DNA of 64,000 bases from Athripsodes cinereus (lineage: Eukaryota > Arthropoda > Insecta > Trichoptera > Leptoceridae): contig OX388329.1 of the NCBI GenBank assembly GCA_947579605.1, positions 26,306,299-26,370,298 of the forward strand. The letters are read 5' to 3'. The notes under the pieces are model-generated. The model worked only from the letters and a program-made list of their open reading frames with translations. It was not told the DNA's origin and made no database searches. Below, in pieces: positions 9,361-19,869 of this stretch. Made by a program: the position numbers and the translations under genes. Numbering within the stretch: position 1 is the first letter of the stretch; the number at the start of each line of letters is the position of its first letter.

Positions 9361-9660
9361 ATGATAAATCTTAAGTAGTGTAAAAAATAAAAGGTAAATG
9401 AATATATCGGATCAGGGGGTCTTAAAAGGCCTATATGAACCATAATAGGATCATATTAGAAATTGTAAAACGATTTAACGACAACATTTCACCAAATATG
9501 AATAATTTGATGAAATGAATTACGGGTGAATCGCGTACAATCGTGAGCATTTTACAAAAATTAGAGGAATTGCTACGGATCTGCTGGCAATTCGGGAAAT
9601 GAATCATCTGTAGATGAATTGCACAATGTGGCTATTTTAGGCCCCCAGTTCTGCGATCTG
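9361..9660. other. Sequence without a recognised gene
   Basis: Nothing recognised up to the MITE. Confidence 0.5.
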
Positions 9661-9871
9661 CAGGGCTACTCTTGACAAAACCAAACACAATCTTAATCTA
9701 GTCTTGATCGTGATCATACGACGCACGAAGGGACTATGTTCAAAAACACCGCGCTACCGCTAACGCGCGATCGGTTTGCGTGTATTTTTGGCAAATAGTC
9801 ACTTCGTGCGTCGTATGATCAAGATCAAGACTAGATTAAGATCGTGTTTAGTTTTGTCAAGAGTAACCCTG
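9661..9871. mobile_element. Palindromic MITE M1, copy 1
   Basis: 211 bp bounded by CAGGGCTACTCTTGAC and GTCAAGAGTAACCCTG. The inverted repeats run about 70-90 bp, through CTTGATC, GATCATACGACGCACGAAG and on toward the centre, leaving a GC-rich middle (GCGCTACCGCTAACGCGCGA). The flanks are CTG on both sides, compatible with a 3-bp target duplication. Other copies at 56825 and 58328. No coding capacity. Confidence 0.85.
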
Positions 9872-10018
9872 CTGTTATATTATGTCCAAATCCGGCAAAA
9901 CAAAGTGTATTTAAAATTAAATCATTTTTGTCTACGAACTCTTTTTAAATTTTTCTATTAGACTATTATACCCTCGTACTGACCTATGAGTACATTAATC
10001 GAACGAGTGGTGAATGAG

Positions 10019-10095
10019 CATTAGGAATACCAACAATTAAACAATATGACAACAAAGTCACGTACATTTGTTGTCATATTGTAATTCCTAGAAAT
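10019..10095. repeat. Short foldback
   Basis: CAATATGACAACAAA at 10042-10056 pairs with TTTGTTGTCATATTG at 10067-10081. The outer TTAGGAAT/ATTCCTA also pair. A hairpin of about 30 bp with a 10-nt loop, class unknown. Confidence 0.6.
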
Positions 10096-10334
10096 ACCTA
10101 ATACCGAGTAACTTTATACATAATATTATGTAGTTGGTCTGTACTGTATACATACATACATACCTTGTGATGTTCTGATTAATAACTTGTATGCATGTAA
10201 ATGCAACATTAATTCTCGTATTACAATATGAAGCTACTGTTTTGTGCATTCCCCTGGGAATTATTGTAGAATAAAAATGAATTCTTCTGTCATCTATCAT
10301 AATATAATATTTCATGTGATTATTCTGCAAATTT
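10096..10334. other. Sequence without a recognised gene
   Basis: Includes the CATACATACATACC microsatellite near 10150. A minus-strand ORF of 80 codons has no motif. Confidence 0.4.
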
Positions 10335-10395
10335 TGCCTTCTCGACGTATTCCAAGTGGGTTAGGCAGAGAGAACGGAACACCATATACCTAAGA
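10335..10395 (-). mobile_element. LINE family B 3' tail fragment
   Basis: The minus strand reads GTTCCGTTCTCTCTGCCTA then CCCACTTGG, the same order as TTCCGTTCTCTCTGCCTACC at 51371 in the better preserved LINE. Only the 3' untranslated tail is present. Confidence 0.6.
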
Positions 10396-10454
10396 CTATC
10401 TTTACATTATTCATTCGCTTCTTCGACATTCATGCAATTTCTTATAAATCTTCT

Positions 10455-10775
10455 ACTACTTCTTCCGTACCATCATAGCATACACCGCAAGTGGAGTAAC
10501 CAGCAGACCAGCTGCATTTAATCAACATAAAGCAGTCCTCTCCATGTCAACAATAAATCAAGATATGTTATTCAGCTTAAGTGCCAAACCTCATATATTA
10601 TTTGAGTTAAAGATGAATGGGGTTGTGTATTAATTATATGAAATATGATTGATATGAATGTTTGCATGTAATTAGAAAAATGTTTTGTTAAATAAAAATG
10701 AAATTATATATATTAAAACTTACACCTGACTTTTACAGAACACTAAAAACCTAAAGGAAAAGAGTGCAGGGTGCT
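10455..10775 (-). repeat. Family A SINE-like element with internal insertion
   Basis: 3' part at 10455-10600 (complements of the terminal hairpin and of the GGACTGCTTTATG box) and 5' module at about 10725-10775. About 130 bp of unrelated AT-rich sequence lies between them. Confidence 0.65.
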
Positions 10776-10804
10776 GAACGGAATAAAACCATACATAAAT
10801 CTGC

Positions 10805-10970
10805 CAGTGTGGCGTGGAGGTAACGTTCTTGCCTTTGAGTCACGAGGTCCCGGGTTCGATTCCCGGCCAGGGCAAAGTGAAGAATGACCTTTTTCAAATT
10901 GTCCTGGGTCTGGGTGTTACATGTATAGGTATGTGTTTAGTGCATTGTATATGTGTGTGTCGTCTCGTTA
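10805..10970 (+). repeat. tRNA-derived SINE, family T2
   Basis: A box TGGCGTGGAGG at 10810-10820 and a perfect B box GGTTCGATTCC at 10853-10863, spaced as in a tRNA. A non-tRNA body begins CAGGGCAAAGTGAAGAATG, with CTGGGTCTGGGTGTTAC. The 61-codon ORF over it is not a gene. Transcription would be by RNA polymerase III from the internal boxes. The 3' end is at the edge of the next element. Confidence 0.75.
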
Positions 10971-11191
10971 GTAGGGGAAGGAGGGGCAAGACGGGGTAGT
11001 GAGGTAAGATGGGGTACTGCGATAAAAGTGGAACCGTGCCGAGTAGCCCTGAACGCTAAATGACATTAGATGCTCTCTTCGGACCCCCACTAGTAACAAA
11101 ATTTCGCATATTTCACGTTAGTTTTATTTTACTTAATTTTGTTGATAGTTTCATTGAAGAAAGAATATCGTGATTGAGATTGTATGACATT

Positions 11192-11227
<36 letters not shown>

Positions 11228-11550
11228 ACAATTTGTAAAGCGCCGTTTACTCATAACATGACCTCAAGGGCGCTGTATATCGTATCCATCACCCGAAACT
11301 CCCAGCAAAAAGGTGTGTAAAACAATATTCAAATATTGAATTTTAAGGGAAGATATTCGATTATTAACTGGAAAAAAATATGGTTAATTACTTAAATAAT
11401 TAATTAATTCTTAATTAAGCTTTTTTTAAATTGCTAGATTAAAGATCAAAGTTTGTGTCAATAAACTTTTTTTTAAGAATTTATGGAAAGAAATGTGTTT
11501 TTTTTTGACATTTTAGCTTAAAGGCCCCGTCTTGCTCAACGCTCCCCTAC
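10971..11550. mobile_element. Terminal-inverted-repeat element rich in GGGG/CCCC ends
   Basis: The left end GTAGGGGAAGGAGGGGCAAG plus ACGGGG matches the complement of the right end (GTAGGGGAGCGTTGAGCAAG plus ACGGGG) at 21 of 26 positions. 580 bp without an ORF, hence non-autonomous. A retroposon tail (11193-11283) is nested inside. No convincing target duplication was seen. Confidence 0.65.
11193..11283 (-). repeat. Retroposon tail E nested in a DNA element, with (AT)n tail
   Basis: The minus strand reads GCGCCCTTGAGG ... GGCGCTTTACAAATTGTCCA followed by (AT)16, parallel to 8846-8914. Here the tail microsatellite is AT instead of ATT. Confidence 0.65.
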
Positions 11551-11699
11551 CCATAATACAAGATTCATTTAAGTTTGGGACTAGCTCGATCTGTGTGAAT
11601 TGTCTATGTATGTTATGTTATGTTATAATCTCTCACAAGTGTGTTAGCTAGTTAAACTCAAAATAATCCTTTGTAAAAGTAAAACGTTCTAGGCAGGGC

Positions 11700-12165
11700 A
11701 GGTAGAGTTAAATATTATGTTGGAAATAATATTTCTCTGTATTTCAAAAAGTTGAATGTATTATCTGCTAAAGGCTTGTTTTGGCAGAGAGTTGTCCTTG
11801 ACCAGTTTTCAAAAACCGATTACAAAGAAAAACCTCGACATATGCATCACACAAGATTTAAATTTAATGAAGGATATGTAGTCCCTAAATTCAATAATAA
11901 ATACGGAAAAAGAACATTTGAATATAACGTGCCAAAAATACTTAATATGATGCCGGTATCTATTAAGAAATGCAAGAGTAAAAATATTGCAAAAAAAAAT
12001 AGTCAAGGAATGGTTAATAAAGTGTGGATTTATATTATATAACTAGTACCTAATTATTTTTGTATTTAGGTTAATGTCGTATTAGGTTAATATATGTATA
12101 TAGTATGTTATAAGAGAACACGCCGACAAATCTTTTAGATTTGGCGTGACTCATTAAAAAAAAAA
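11700..12165 (+). mobile_element. CR1-like LINE 3' fragment
   Basis: The ORF 11752-12042 encodes HHTRFKFNEGYVVPKFNNKY then GKRTFEYNVPKILNMMPVSI. This is the R......VP......GKR.F.....K..N..P..I pattern at the C-terminus of CR1/Jockey-type reverse transcriptases. After the stop comes about 110 bp of 3' untranslated sequence with the hairpin CGCCGACAAATC...GATTTGGCG and a poly(A) run ending near 12168. 5'-truncated, non-functional. Confidence 0.7.
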
Positions 12166-12179
12166 AAAGATATTTTACG

Positions 12180-12640
12180 AAAATCCTTCATAGGATTAAC
12201 GGCAACTAAAAACGAGAGGGAGATTAATTTTAAATGAACGTTTAATCACCACCTAAAATCATTTAAAACCGGACAGCTAGTACAATACTACAATTATTAT
12301 TGGCATAGGTACTAACGTAAATTATTGTTGAAATATCATAATATACCTACATAAAATATTATGGATACCTATATTAGATAACGAGCGATTGATAATAAAG
12401 AAAAATACACAATTCGATATGAAATGCAAACAAACCCGTATTTTAAATAAAAAATTAACCAATTTAATGTATTAATGTACAAATGTTTACACAGAAATGA
12501 TAAGAAAATGTAATAATTATTACAAACAAACAAATATATGCAGTTTTATATTAAGGGTCTATTTAAAACTAAATTGTTTAACTAAAATAATCCAAAATTA
12601 TATTTATATTTTTCTATGGATTATGTAATAATGTCTAATG
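12180..12640. other. AT-rich stretch without a recognised gene
   Basis: Nothing recognised. Confidence 0.5.
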
Positions 12641-12641
12641 G

Positions 12642-12817
12642 GTTCGTCGGTAGCCTGGAGGTGGAGTATCGGCCTTGTGAACAAGGGGTCCGCGGTTCGA
12701 TCCCAGGTGCCGGCAAACTCCCCTTTCACGACACAAGCTTTTAGCTTACTGTGAAAGGTGTATAAGGTTGTATTTGGGTTTATAACAAAACCCAGATATA
12801 TCTTTTTTAAAAAAAAA
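12642..12817 (+). repeat. tRNA-derived SINE, family T1, copy 1
   Basis: A box TAGCCTGGAGG (12651-12661) and B box GGTTCGATCCC (12694-12704) are followed by a conserved body (CAAACTCCCCTTTCACGACA, TAAGGTTGTATTTGGGTTTA) and a poly(A) tail. Copies at 31021 (-) and 62559 (+) are very similar, so the family is fairly young. The minus-strand ORF 12604-12906 across it is spurious. Confidence 0.9.
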
Positions 12818-12894
12818 TAATAATAATTAATTTGTACAAAAGGCAACAATAAGAGAAATACCTGAATCAAAAACGGAAATAAATATTTCAATTG

Positions 12895-13180
12895 TCGCTG
12901 CAACACTTACTTATGCAGCTATTCCTGTCCACTGCTGAACATAAGCCTCCCTCATATGTCTCCAGACATCTCTGCCCTAAACCTGCTGCAACCAGTCTCC
13001 ATCGTGTGGGAGGTCTTCCTCTACTCTTTTTATCTTCACGAGCTCTCCATTCCACTACTCTGATCTTTGAGTTTAGCAACATGCCCTGTCCATGGCCACT
13101 TCAACCTTGCCACTCTTTCGACAACATCCGTAACTCCCGATCTTCTACATATCTCAGTATTTCTTATGCAATTTAATAAT
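12895..13180 (-). mobile_element. Non-LTR retrotransposon tail (EAYVQQWT type)
   Basis: Minus-strand reading, with stops and frame breaks, gives NTEICRRSGVTDVVERVARL then KWPWTGHVAKL, and at the end REAYVQQWTGIAA. This is the usual end of a widespread insect reverse transcriptase (NTEIRRRTKV..I...I..LKWQWAGH...EAYVQQWTSFG). Decayed 5'-truncated copy. A relative lies at 61050. Confidence 0.75.
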
Positions 13181-14510
13181 TTAAATTTATTAAAACAATG
13201 CACCTCTTACGAGTATCACGTGATTTTTTAATATACTCCATCGATTTTGGGGCACCTTTTTACGCCGTCGAAGAGCTGGCAAATACATTGTTTACATAAT
13301 TTTGAATAACAAAAATAGCTCTAAAATGTTGCACACTCGTAGCTAAGTGTTTCCAAAATTAAGTTTATTCGGGCTCCATTAATATTGGCGAAGTTTAAAA
13401 ATTTCAAGGGTGGACTTTCGTCAAAATGCAAGTCACAATATTATATATATGCAGGGATATGATCATTTTTTTCGTCCATAGCTCGTACATACGTGTATTA
13501 GTTCATTGTTTATGTATGCATATTTACAAATGTCAATACCTACGTAAATAAATATAAAATAATAATAAGAAAAGATATCCGAACTTGCCAGTATCTTATT
13601 TGCATTTGCAACAAGTGTCGATAAGAGACGCAAAAAATCGAATTAAATTGAAGGTAACTTTTATCTATGTGCTATAAAAATGTATTACTAAGATTATTAT
13701 AGTAGAATGATTCATACACGAATTTGCATTTTATTATATCACATTTTGTCGGCTAGAAAAGAAACAAAATTCTTTCTAACTCCTGTGTAGTTCACATCAA
13801 TGGCATACCACTTCAAATTGGCAAATTAAATATTTGTATTTTAATCATGAAGGTTTGCGTATTTCTAACCAACAGTACACTCAAAACTAACAGAAAACTT
13901 CCCATTCTTTTTTAGCACCATTTTTTATCGGTAAGCAGCCGATAAATGTAGTATACTTTCGTTTCTCAGCTACATTAAATCCTTTGCTTTTTTATATGTG
14001 TATCTATACGGTAGAGTGCTCTTAGAAAATACTACTAAAAAAATGGTTGGACCATCCGTTATCGAGAGTTCCACGAAAACGTATTATACACAAATTTGAA
14101 ATTGTATTTTTATCTTATTTTAAAATCAAAGATCTTGAATTATAATATTTTTATAAAGAATATCATATTTTAAAGTCCTGACAATTTTCATGATATCACA
14201 ATTTTATTCCTGTCCTATTATCATTGCCTATTACACGATGTAATGACATTAGGTATTGTATAAATATTTACAAGCTATATAAGTATACTATATAAATTAT
14301 AACCAAGTCGATTGATGGCATGTATTCGTCATCCTTGTATAAACTTCTTTATCAAAACTTTGTATAATCAATTCAGTACGTACCTAATACGAATAATTCT
14401 TCACACTAATAATGTCCTTTAACAAGTACGATTTAAGAAAGTTTTATATAACATACTCAATCACGATAATTCCTAGTTAAATAAATTAATATATTTTATC
14501 CACGACATTT
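13181..14510. other. Long stretch without a recognised gene
   Basis: No ORF over 60 codons and no repeat shared with the rest of the window. Around 13200-13440 GC content is slightly higher (TTTTTACGCCGTCGAAGAGC) but no frame stays open. Confidence 0.5.
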
Positions 14511-14514
14511 TCTA

Positions 14515-14715
14515 TAAGTGATGTAGGCAGCAGACAGTGGACCAAGTTGTCCTCTCTGAGCCAGAAAAAGTTAAGACTTTCAAGATGAGTGGCAAACATC
14601 ATCGCTAAACTGCAAAATAATGTTAAATGTCTTAAAACGTGAAGATTTACGAATACATTCCTAATACAGAATACTAGAAAACTTAGAGAAAAGATTGAGA
14701 GGAATTTGCTTTACT
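14515..14715 (-). repeat. Family A SINE-like element, old copy
   Basis: Complement copy with GGTCCACTGTCTGCTGCC-like, AGGACAACTTGG-like and 5' ACTAGAAAACTTAGAGAAAAG segments. The terminal hairpin is lost. Confidence 0.6.
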
Positions 14716-15710
14716 GAAAAAATACAGCATATTTTTATTTCTTAAATTTTTCATCCTGTACTGTATTATTGGACACAATTTTTATTATTTTATATAACAA
14801 TCAATGCATTCGAATTCAAAAAAGAGCGAATCAATCACAAAGGCACGTTACTTCCAACTTAAACATAAATACAAAATAAAAACAAAATTAAGCTTTACAA
14901 GAAAACGATTGTAAAATAAGCATACGTACTTACCTACATGAATATAAAAAAGCTAAAATTCTGTATTAAGTATTTACTTTAAGTTGTAATTACATTTAAT
15001 TTTGTACCATTATTGTTTAGTTTATTATGTGATATTAGCTGTAGCTTTAAGTTATTAAATAAAATAAAAATAACAAACACACACATAAATACACATAATC
15101 ATACAAAATAAAAAGAAATGATTCAATAGAGTACAAGTTTGAAAAAGGGAGGGGGGATTGGTTTTAGGTTTCAGAGGCTGAGTTTGAAGAAACCATTTTC
15201 TTTGTAACGGCTTTATTATTTTCGCTTTAACGTTGTAGGTATTATTCATTGAGCAAAATATTCTAAGGCTAACGAACTCTCAGCAGTCACACTGTGGTAG
15301 AGTTAGGTAAGTAGGTACTCCATTGTTAAATGTTTACTAATGTAGGTACATCATACATAGCATAATATATAGTTGATGTATTGTAATACTTAAAAGTAAG
15401 CTACGGAGCTAGCTACATCCCTTTGTAAAACCAATGAGCAATTATTGACAAAACGTTAAAAAATCATTTCAACGGAACTAAACCGTCTATAATATTATTA
15501 TTATACATAATAGCTATTTTTATGTGTACCTATTTATTGTTTGAACCAACACATTAAAAGTTATAAGTCATTATTTCCGTTCAAACTCATATAACGTACT
15601 TGTATTCTCTGTATGACATATTATTATGTAAAAATATAGATAGGTTAAGTAGAGCACCCAACAAATAATAAGTTAGAAACCTCGATTGGAGAACCATGTC
15701 TACACAATGC
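14716..15710. other. AT-rich stretch without a recognised gene
   Basis: Only short chance ORFs. Nothing recognised. Confidence 0.5.
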
Positions 15711-15714
15711 AACA

Positions 15715-15965
15715 TTGTGTACAATCTAATCGGAAGAAGTGAGAAAGGTGTCCCAACGCTTACGAATTGGCTCAAGGTTGGCTTAAGTGATCACTTTCGG
15801 TGTCCATGGACAACGTTCACCAATTCCACCATTCTCACTGTCACGATGTAAGGTTCACCAATCGAGAGACGCTTTATGCAAACCTTAGAAGCAACCATCT
15901 TTTTGGGATCTCATTTTTCAGATCTCAAATAGATCGCGATCTCCCGTCTTAATGGCGCCGGAACA
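15715..15965 (-). repeat. Retroposon related to family T3 (3' part)
   Basis: The minus strand contains GTTGTCCATGGACACCG, GTGATCACTTAAGCCAACC and CCAATTCGTAAGCGTTGGGA. It matches the 3' part of the tRNA-headed SINE at 19870-20110 and the fragment at 20255-20310. The GTCCATGG...CACTTA order is typical of a class of insect LINE/SINE tails. Confidence 0.55.
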
Positions 15966-15999
15966 ATTAAGTTCAATACATTATCGTAATAATAAGTTC

Positions 16000-16215
16000 C
16001 TTTAAATAATAAGTTCTTTTCCAATCTTTTCTGTAAGTTTTGGAATGTCCTAAAAAAGCCAGGTGTGCGAAAAATGTTGGCGTTATACATCTTAAATTCA
16101 GCTTATTATGTTAGTTTTTTCTTATTGGCACGAAGAGAACGGCTTGCATGTTTATTGCATACCGCTGTTCTGGTGACTACCCCAATTATGGGACATGCCG
16201 TGATGGTATAGTATT
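16000..16215 (+). repeat. Family A SINE-like element
   Basis: Nearly full length: TTTTCTGTAAGTTTTGGAAT, TACATCTTAAATTCAGC, ATTGGCACGAAGAGAACG and the terminal GGGACATGCCGTGATGGTAT. Followed directly by (TTTA)n of a LINE on the other strand. Confidence 0.8.
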
Positions 16216-16800
16216 TATTTTTTATTTATTTATTTATTTTATTTAACATATTTTTTACAAGTACATTTTTTTTTTTTTTATTACATAAGTATACAATATA
16301 GAAACACTATTTATAGATTAGCCACACTAGCCTCACGGCTGTGTTGTGGCCGCACAAAAACATACAAAAAACAAATATAATTAGAAAACCTCTAAAAAGA
16401 ACTATCAATAATCTCTAAAAAGAACCATCAAAAATCTCTAAATTGTAGTACTAATAGATTATTACAATAATCCCAATCGAATAGGAAAAAAGCAAATCAG
16501 ACATGAATATTGCAACTTCAAGAGACAGGATTAAAAGGTAGTTCTCGCAATGATAGAAACGCCTGAAAAATTGTTGAAATGCATATTGTAAATAAATAGA
16601 TATGAATGCTTATGCCTTGATAACCAAAATTTGTTTTTACTGCCCTACATGACGGACTAAAACCACGACATTTAAACAACTTACTTGCACGACCAACTAT
16701 TTACAGAGCTCATTCATATATCTATACTGCGACTAAATGAGACTATAAAAAGATCCCTGAAGACTTCGAGCTGTCGTGGGGTTTAATCATTTGATGCTTT
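16213..16800 (-). mobile_element. CR1-like LINE 3' end
   Basis: The minus-strand 3' end is (AAATA)n at 16213-16250 preceded by an A-run. Upstream is a hairpin GCCACAACACAGCCGTGAGG...GTGTGGC (16322-16352). Before that, diverged coding sequence reads GRASKLFKCRGFSPSCRAVK then TNFGYQGIS, like the C-terminal end of CR1-type reverse transcriptases. The 5' boundary is uncertain. Confidence 0.45.
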
Positions 16801-17930
16801 TTCTTTCTGCTCCCATTTTCAGTCTCATTCCTTTCTTGATTGGACCCAGTGTGCAGCCAGTGCTCGCTGGCCAGAACTGCCTTTTGAAAATATTTCATGC
16901 TATATTTACGTCTTTGATGTTCCTCTCAGGAGGATATATGCTATCACACATACATTTAACGAAATAAGCAATAAAATATATTCAATAATGACTAAAAACT
17001 GAAACATAGAAAAAGGTTGATAGTTGTAACAACAAAATTATCCAAATTGTTGGCTTCCCTTCCTACAAGAAATCCTGGAATAACTCATGATAAGCTTTCT
17101 TAAAACATTAGAATATTACATCATACAATATCGGAGTCCTAATCTGCTACTTAGCAGACAGAACGTTTCAACGAGTTACTAAAAACTTATCAATAAATGT
17201 GGATTATTATGAAATATAAAAAATACAAATTCACACATACATAAACCCGCATCAGATCCAATCTTCGATAGGCAAGAAGTAAAAACACATTACTCATTAT
17301 CCTTGTGTAAATAACACACTTCAAATTTTAAATAATTTATGAAAATATCAATTATTTTTACTATGTAAAGTAGGTACTCACGGTTTGCTACTCATTTATT
17401 TGCTTTATTTAATTTTATCAATTTAACTATGTACTTGTAGATATTTTTGTTGATATGTAGTTTTTAATTTATTGAGTTACAACTTTTGATAATTTAGATC
17501 TAACTCGTAGTTGATGTAAAGTACTTTTCTCGAATATACGTGCGATCGCCGTTCGAAATAATTTACTAAAAGATTTAGCTTTCAATGTTATTTAATGCAT
17601 TAATTTGTATTTCTATGAAAATTAGTGAGAGACATCCAAAGTTAGTGAGAGTGCCAAAGCACCTCAAGGCTACTACTGTATACAGTTTATTGATTCTATG
17701 ATATTAATCCGCGTCATAATACCTATAATAAACAATATAGAAAATAATAAAATATGTATAATTATACTTTATTTTGTTTGTATATAACAATCTAAAAGCA
17801 ATAGTTAAGTAGAAAATATATTAATGTTTTCTTGATAAATATTAATTAATAAATATATGTACGTGAAACATATTTATAAAGTTTGGTAATAGTGTATATT
17901 CAACAAAATCGCGTTAGTGTTATAAACAAA
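16801..17930. other. AT-rich stretch without a recognised gene
   Basis: Nothing recognised. Confidence 0.5.
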
Positions 17931-17934
17931 ACAA

Positions 17935-18035
17935 AAAACTACTGCATAGTGATAATCTCGTCATTGCATGACATCTCAATATTTTCTATTATATACTATT
18001 TTTATATATTATTTATTAGGAATATGCAAAAAGAA
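17935..18035 (+). repeat. CR1-like LINE 3' untranslated end
   Basis: CATAGTGATAATCTCGTCAT then GCATGACATCTCA and an ATACT-rich end match 23655-23770, where the same sequence follows a reverse-transcriptase C-terminus. Only the 3' end is present here. Confidence 0.6.
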
Positions 18036-18160
18036 TAAATAAAACCAAAAAACTTTTAAAAATACCTAAATGTAGGTGTAAATTTAAATGAAATTTAAAG
18101 ATATTTTGAATTGCAATAAATATAGTGTTCGTTTTGTGAATGGTGTACTTTTCCAAATAA

Positions 18161-18298
18161 ATGAAAATGAGTAAAATATTCTCTTGCTCTCGACGAAATA
18201 TTATGAGTATTCCTTTTGAATTTCCTTTCGGGACGATAATACACAATGTGACTAATAATCGTAGTGATGATCTGGGTACAGTGCGAATACAGGTGAGT
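18161..18298 (+). CDS. Possible first exon with a strong donor site, unrecognised
   Basis: ATG at 18161 opens a 46-codon frame (begins MKMSKIFSCSRRNIMSIPFE, continues FPFGTIIHNVTNNRSDDLG). It runs into CAG|GTGAGTG, which matches the metazoan 5' splice-site consensus closely. No homology recognised and no downstream exon identified. The opposite strand is also open (101 codons). Treat as a candidate only. Confidence 0.2.
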
Positions 18299-18347
18299 GC
18301 TTTAAGTTTTTTTAAAACCATTCATTATTTTTTCATTCATTCATAAC

Positions 18348-18535
18348 ATCACGACATTTCACATAAGTAGTGGACCAGTTACACCACCACATAAACACTC
18401 TAGTTTTCTACTCCGTGCCAAAAAAAAATTAAAACAATCAGGATGGGTAGCATACCTACCTATTTATTAGCATGTAGATTTGTCAGTTGTTCTTACCTCA
18501 CAAGTGGGGTAACTTGCGGACTAACCGCAAAAAAT
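18348..18535 (-). repeat. Two adjacent family A fragments
   Basis: 18348-18470 carries the 3' and middle parts (CATCACGACATTTCAC, CTCCGTGCCAA, CAGGATGGGTAGCATACC). 18485-18535 carries a second 3' end (CCTCACAAGTGGGGTAACTT). Both are reverse-strand. Confidence 0.6.
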
Positions 18536-18539
18536 AAAA

Positions 18540-18883
18540 TAATTAATTAATTTTACTTAATATATAACTCATTGGTACATTTGTTAACCTAATCATGCTG
18601 TGAGTTGCGTATTTTTCCATTTTTTATTGACTATTTTATTTTTTATTTGTTTATTTATTATTTTTTTAATTCATTTATGGATTTTTATATTAGATATTTT
18701 TAATATTTTATTGATAGCATGTTATTTTATTTTTACGCAGCACGCTTCGATACAGGGCAACCTAGTGAGGCTGCTGCAACACTATTGTATCCATATTGAT
18801 TATGTATTGTCTATGATTTTGTGTGCATATTGAATGAATTTTTTTTTTTTAATTATTTAAAAAAAATATTAACCTCATCATCA
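18540..18883. other. T-rich stretch without a recognised gene
   Basis: Long T-runs. One plus-strand ORF (18600-18833) is composed of F/I/L from the T-rich sequence and is not credible. Confidence 0.5.
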
Positions 18884-19150
18884 TCATCTGTGTCGGTCCC
18901 TCAATCCTGAGGATCGTGACCATCATGCCTCGTTCTGTAAACCATCTGTCTCCATGTTGAGCGATCCTCCGCCATGTGTAAGGCACCGTGAAGTGAGCTC
19001 TGTGTGGCCTCCTTAATTTGGTCACTCCATCTTAGTGGCACTCTGCCCCTTCCCCTCCTCCCTTCTACAACCCCAGTCATAATCACTTTTTCCAGGTTAT
19101 AATCGCAATATCGCAAAGCGCGCTGACTGCAAATCGTTGAGAGTCGCACC
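18884..19150 (-). mobile_element. Non-LTR retrotransposon tail (DPQD type)
   Basis: The minus-strand ORF of 82 codons includes MTGVVEGRRGRGRVPLRWSD then QIKEATQSSLHGALHMAEDR and ends RHDGHDPQD. The GRR.RGR.P.RW.DQI..A...S...A...A.DR..WR pattern and DPQD end are typical of one insect reverse-transcriptase C-terminus. After the stop comes a (GAT)n tail (18878-18890 complement). 5'-truncated. Confidence 0.85.
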
Positions 19151-19179
19151 GAAATGTTTAGCTCCCTGAGGATGGACTC

Positions 19180-19345
19180 ATAACGTCAATAAAAATATAA
19201 AACATTCAAATTGGATGAAATATTTCGTTGCTGAATTGTAGATGTTAATTGTCTTGTTTCACGAAAAATTGGTTTTTAGAGGGCGCTCGGAAACATGCAG
19301 AAAAGTGTGGAAGACCTACTCCTTGCTAGGGACTCGACTGGATAT
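19180..19345 (-). repeat. Family A SINE-like element, old copy
   Basis: Reverse-strand copy with CAATAAAAATATAAAACATT, TTGCTGAATTGTAGATGTTA and the 5' module (AGAAAAGTGTGGAAGACC). Confidence 0.5.
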
Positions 19346-19554
19346 CTAATCTATTCAAATATATACGTTTTATGTATGTAGAAATTATGTTTAGTTAAGT
19401 ACCTATTAGTAAGCAATATTATAATATTTATTCTGTAATCGTCACTTACCTACGATGTATTAGGTACCTATTTATTTTCTTACGTTTACTTAGTTAACCC
19501 GATAACATTTATCAATACAATCAATTTTATACTTTTATGACATTTGTTTCACTT

Positions 19555-19800
19555 CAGTTCTGTGGACTTTCCTTTCATTAATTTTTATGTGTCCCGTAAA
19601 AGGCTGATTGATACATACTAGTAAAATTTCACAATTAAACATTTTAAGATCACCCTTGATTTTTCGGAAAATGGTTTTGATCTTTTGGTACGTAAATAGT
19701 TTTCATGATTAAAACAACTCGCATGTTTTATTAATATATGCAGTTAATCTTTTGGCTTCCCCACTTGTGGGATATGCCTTGATGGTATAAATAATTTCAC
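19555..19800 (+). repeat. Family A SINE-like element, old copy
   Basis: The 5' module (TGTCCCGTAAAAGGCTG) is at 19590 and the 3' end (CCCCACTTGTGGGATATGCC then TTGATGGTATAA) at 19757. The middle is diverged. Confidence 0.65.
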
Positions 19801-19869
19801 CTTTATGATTTAAGTCGCTATAGGTATAAAATTGCAGGTTATAATGACAATGCGCACAGGCTACCCTCA

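Noticed and set aside
10810..10880. True tRNA gene
   Set aside because: The A and B boxes are perfect, but no anticodon stem or acceptor stem can be closed and a SINE body follows.
12604..12906. 100-codon minus-strand ORF as a protein gene
   Set aside because: It is the reverse strand of a tRNA-derived SINE. The GTWDRTADPLFTRP-type peptide is a common artefact of such elements.
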